Shown: one piece after another, positions 62,932 to 64,000 of the stretch
How positions within the stretch are numbered: the first letter of the stretch is position 1
Layout of the letters: each line of letters opens with the position of its first letter
Assembly (NCBI GenBank): GCA_002482965.1
Contig: DLGZ01000048.1
Coordinates: 95,709-159,708 of the forward strand
Source of the DNA: Verrucomicrobiaceae bacterium UBA7681
GTDB lineage: Bacteria > Verrucomicrobiota > Verrucomicrobiia > Verrucomicrobiales > Verrucomicrobiaceae
Direction of reading: 5' to 3'
Length of the DNA: 64,000 nucleotides
Made by a program: the position numbers and the translations under genes
Notes under the pieces: model-generated
Seen by the model: the letters and a program-made list of their open reading frames with translations, nothing else
The model's database searches: none
Told to the model about the DNA's origin: nothing

Positions 62932-64000
62932 TCACGCCTCTGGCCCGCTCACCAGATGTTTCGGCAGATCCGCCACGCGCTCACATCCCACCTGCTCCAT
63001 CACCTGCTTGAGCTGGCGCTTGAGCATCGTCATCGTGTGATCCCCCCCCGCTTTGCCTAGAGCGGCAACGCCATACATGAAGGACCGCCCCATGAAGGCA
63101 AACTTTGCACCGCTGGCGAGTGCACAGGCCACATCCGGCCCTGCACGAAGACCGCTGTCGATCATGACCGTGGTGCGCTGACCAAATTTCTTGGCGAGTT
63201 CGGTGAGCGGTTTGATGGTGGATTGTCCCGCATCAAGCTGACGCCCACCGTGATTCGAAACAATGAAGCCATCCACACCGAGCCCGAGCGCCGTTTCCGC
63301 ATCCTCTTCGGTGACGACTCCTTTCACCACAAGCTTGCCCTTCCATCGCTCGCGAATGGCGCTGATCTTGGCCGGATTCAACCGACCTGAGAAGGTCTTG
63401 TTCATGAAAAGCCCAAGGTGTTTCATGCTCAGCCCCTTCGGCAGATACGGCTTCATCGTTTTGAACTCCGGCGCCCCTGCCGCGAGCTGACTGAACGACC
63501 AGGTGGGGTGCAGCATCATCTGGATCACATTGCGCACCGACATGCGTGGCGGGATGGACAGTCCATTGCGAATTTCTTTGGGCCGATACGCAAAGGTGGG
63601 CGTATCCGCGAGGATGACGAGCACCGGAAAACCCGCATCCCGCGCACGATCTAGCAGCTTGTCCCGCAGCGCATCCTCAGCCGGATGGTAAAGCTGAAAC
63701 CACGCCTTCCCCTCCGTGAGCTCGGCAACGGTTTCGATGCTGGCCGTCGCGACCGTGCTGAGCGTGAAGGGAATATTGTGCTGATGCGCCGCCTTCGCGA
63801 TGATCTCTGTCGCCTTTGGCCACACCAGCCCCTGAAGTCCGATGGGTGAAACCCCAAACGGCGCATCATAGGTGATGCCAAAAAGCTCGGTCTTCAGATC
63901 CGAACCCGGATAGTCCCGTAAATACCAAGGCCGCAACTGCACCTGCCGAATCTCATCCGTGTTGCGCTGAAGATTGATGTTTGAGAAACAACCACCCTCC
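62932..64000 (-). CDS. FMN-dependent alpha-hydroxy-acid oxidase (LldD-like), 5' end cut by the window
   Basis: A flavin enzyme oxidising L-2-hydroxyacids such as lactate. The frame is open to base 64000, so the true start is outside; its N-terminal segment (NLQRNTDEIRQVQLRPWYLRDY) matches family N-termini. Visible motifs are LFGITYDAPFGVSPIGLQGL, LSTVATASIE, LVVKGVVTEEDA, FMN and catalytic-His block VSNHGGRQLD, then DSGLRAGPDVACALASGAKFAFMGRSF. The FMN-binding barrel is complete. Substrate could be lactate or glycolate. Confidence 0.92.
   Translation of the reverse strand, partial: EGGCFSNINLQRNTDEIRQVQLRPWYLRDYPGSDLKTELFGITYDAPFGVSPIGLQGLVWPKATEIIAKAAHQHNIPFTLSTVATASIETVAELTEGKAWFQLYHPAEDALRDKLLDRARDAGFPVLVILADTPTFAYRPKEIRNGLSIPPRMSVRNVIQMMLHPTWSFSQLAAGAPEFKTMKPYLPKGLSMKHLGLFMNKTFSGRLNPAKISAIRERWKGKLVVKGVVTEEDAETALGLGVDGFIVSNHGGRQLDAGQSTIKPLTELAKKFGQRTTVMIDSGLRAGPDVACALASGAKFAFMGRSFMYGVAALGKAGGDHTMTMLKRQLKQVMEQVGCERVADLPKHLVSGPEA

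Overview
The window looks like chromosomal DNA of a free-living, GC-rich member of the Verrucomicrobiota, probably near Prosthecobacter/Verrucomicrobiaceae. This is inferred from gene content: a formylglycine sulfatase, many secreted hydrolases and beta-structured surface proteins, type-B succinate dehydrogenase, BlaI/M56 regulation, secretin/STN-type domains and an mcsA-mcsB-clpC operon. Shine-Dalgarno sequences are mostly weak, and genes are tightly packed with many ATGA overlaps. I see no rRNA, tRNA, CRISPR array, prophage or intact insertion sequence.

Layout. 1-6.9 kb: a truncated sulfatase coupled to a 51-residue membrane peptide, a secreted beta-helix protein, a 288-bp repeat element between 36-bp direct repeats, then a minus-strand cluster (serine hydrolase, TPR protein, DUF2062 protein, uppP) facing an M23 peptidase. 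7-12.5 kb: an OmpA-like protein, an eight-haem cytochrome with HEAT/TPR repeats, a bifunctional-nuclease-family protein, a gamma-carbonic anhydrase and HU. 12.5-17.5 kb: a BrnT/BrnA-like toxin-antitoxin pair, a glyoxalase-fold protein, an SDR, a small conserved protein, and a CoA-transferase/thiolase pair for acetoacetyl-CoA chemistry. 17.6-21.9 kb: sdhCAB, with a two-gene nucleotidyltransferase module between sdhA and sdhB. 22-34 kb: secreted helical and propeller proteins, a membrane Zn-peptidase, two alpha/beta-hydrolases, a hybrid sensor kinase, an SPFH protein, a glutaredoxin-like protein, a DUF2959 lipoprotein, formaldehyde dehydrogenase and a GDSL esterase.

34-40.5 kb: a HAD phosphatase, then mcsA, mcsB and clpC (protein-arginine kinase plus AAA+ unfoldase) and a CHASE2-like membrane protein. 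40.5-51.6 kb: a discoidin-domain protein, a beta-CASP nuclease, folA, an OmpA protein, a phosphoesterase with a GT9 glycosyltransferase, a YHS-type metal-binding peptide, a D-aminoacylase divergent from ddl, rarD and an MFS exporter. 51.7-56.9 kb: gapA, divergent from blaI and a 1061-residue M56 peptidase fused to secretin-like and STN-like modules, then a mini RNase III-like protein. 56.9-64 kb: a Tat-type FAD oxidoreductase, a PHP-domain secreted protein, a CBM9-like protein, an SGNH-like protein, truD and a truncated FMN-dependent hydroxy-acid oxidase.

The most unusual loci are: (1) BlaI plus the M56-secretin-STN fusion with operator-like dyads; (2) the nucleotidyltransferase pair inside sdh; (3) the mcsAB-clpC arginine-phosphorylation operon without ctsR; (4) the 288-bp element whose 36-bp flanking duplication preserved the ends of two convergent genes.
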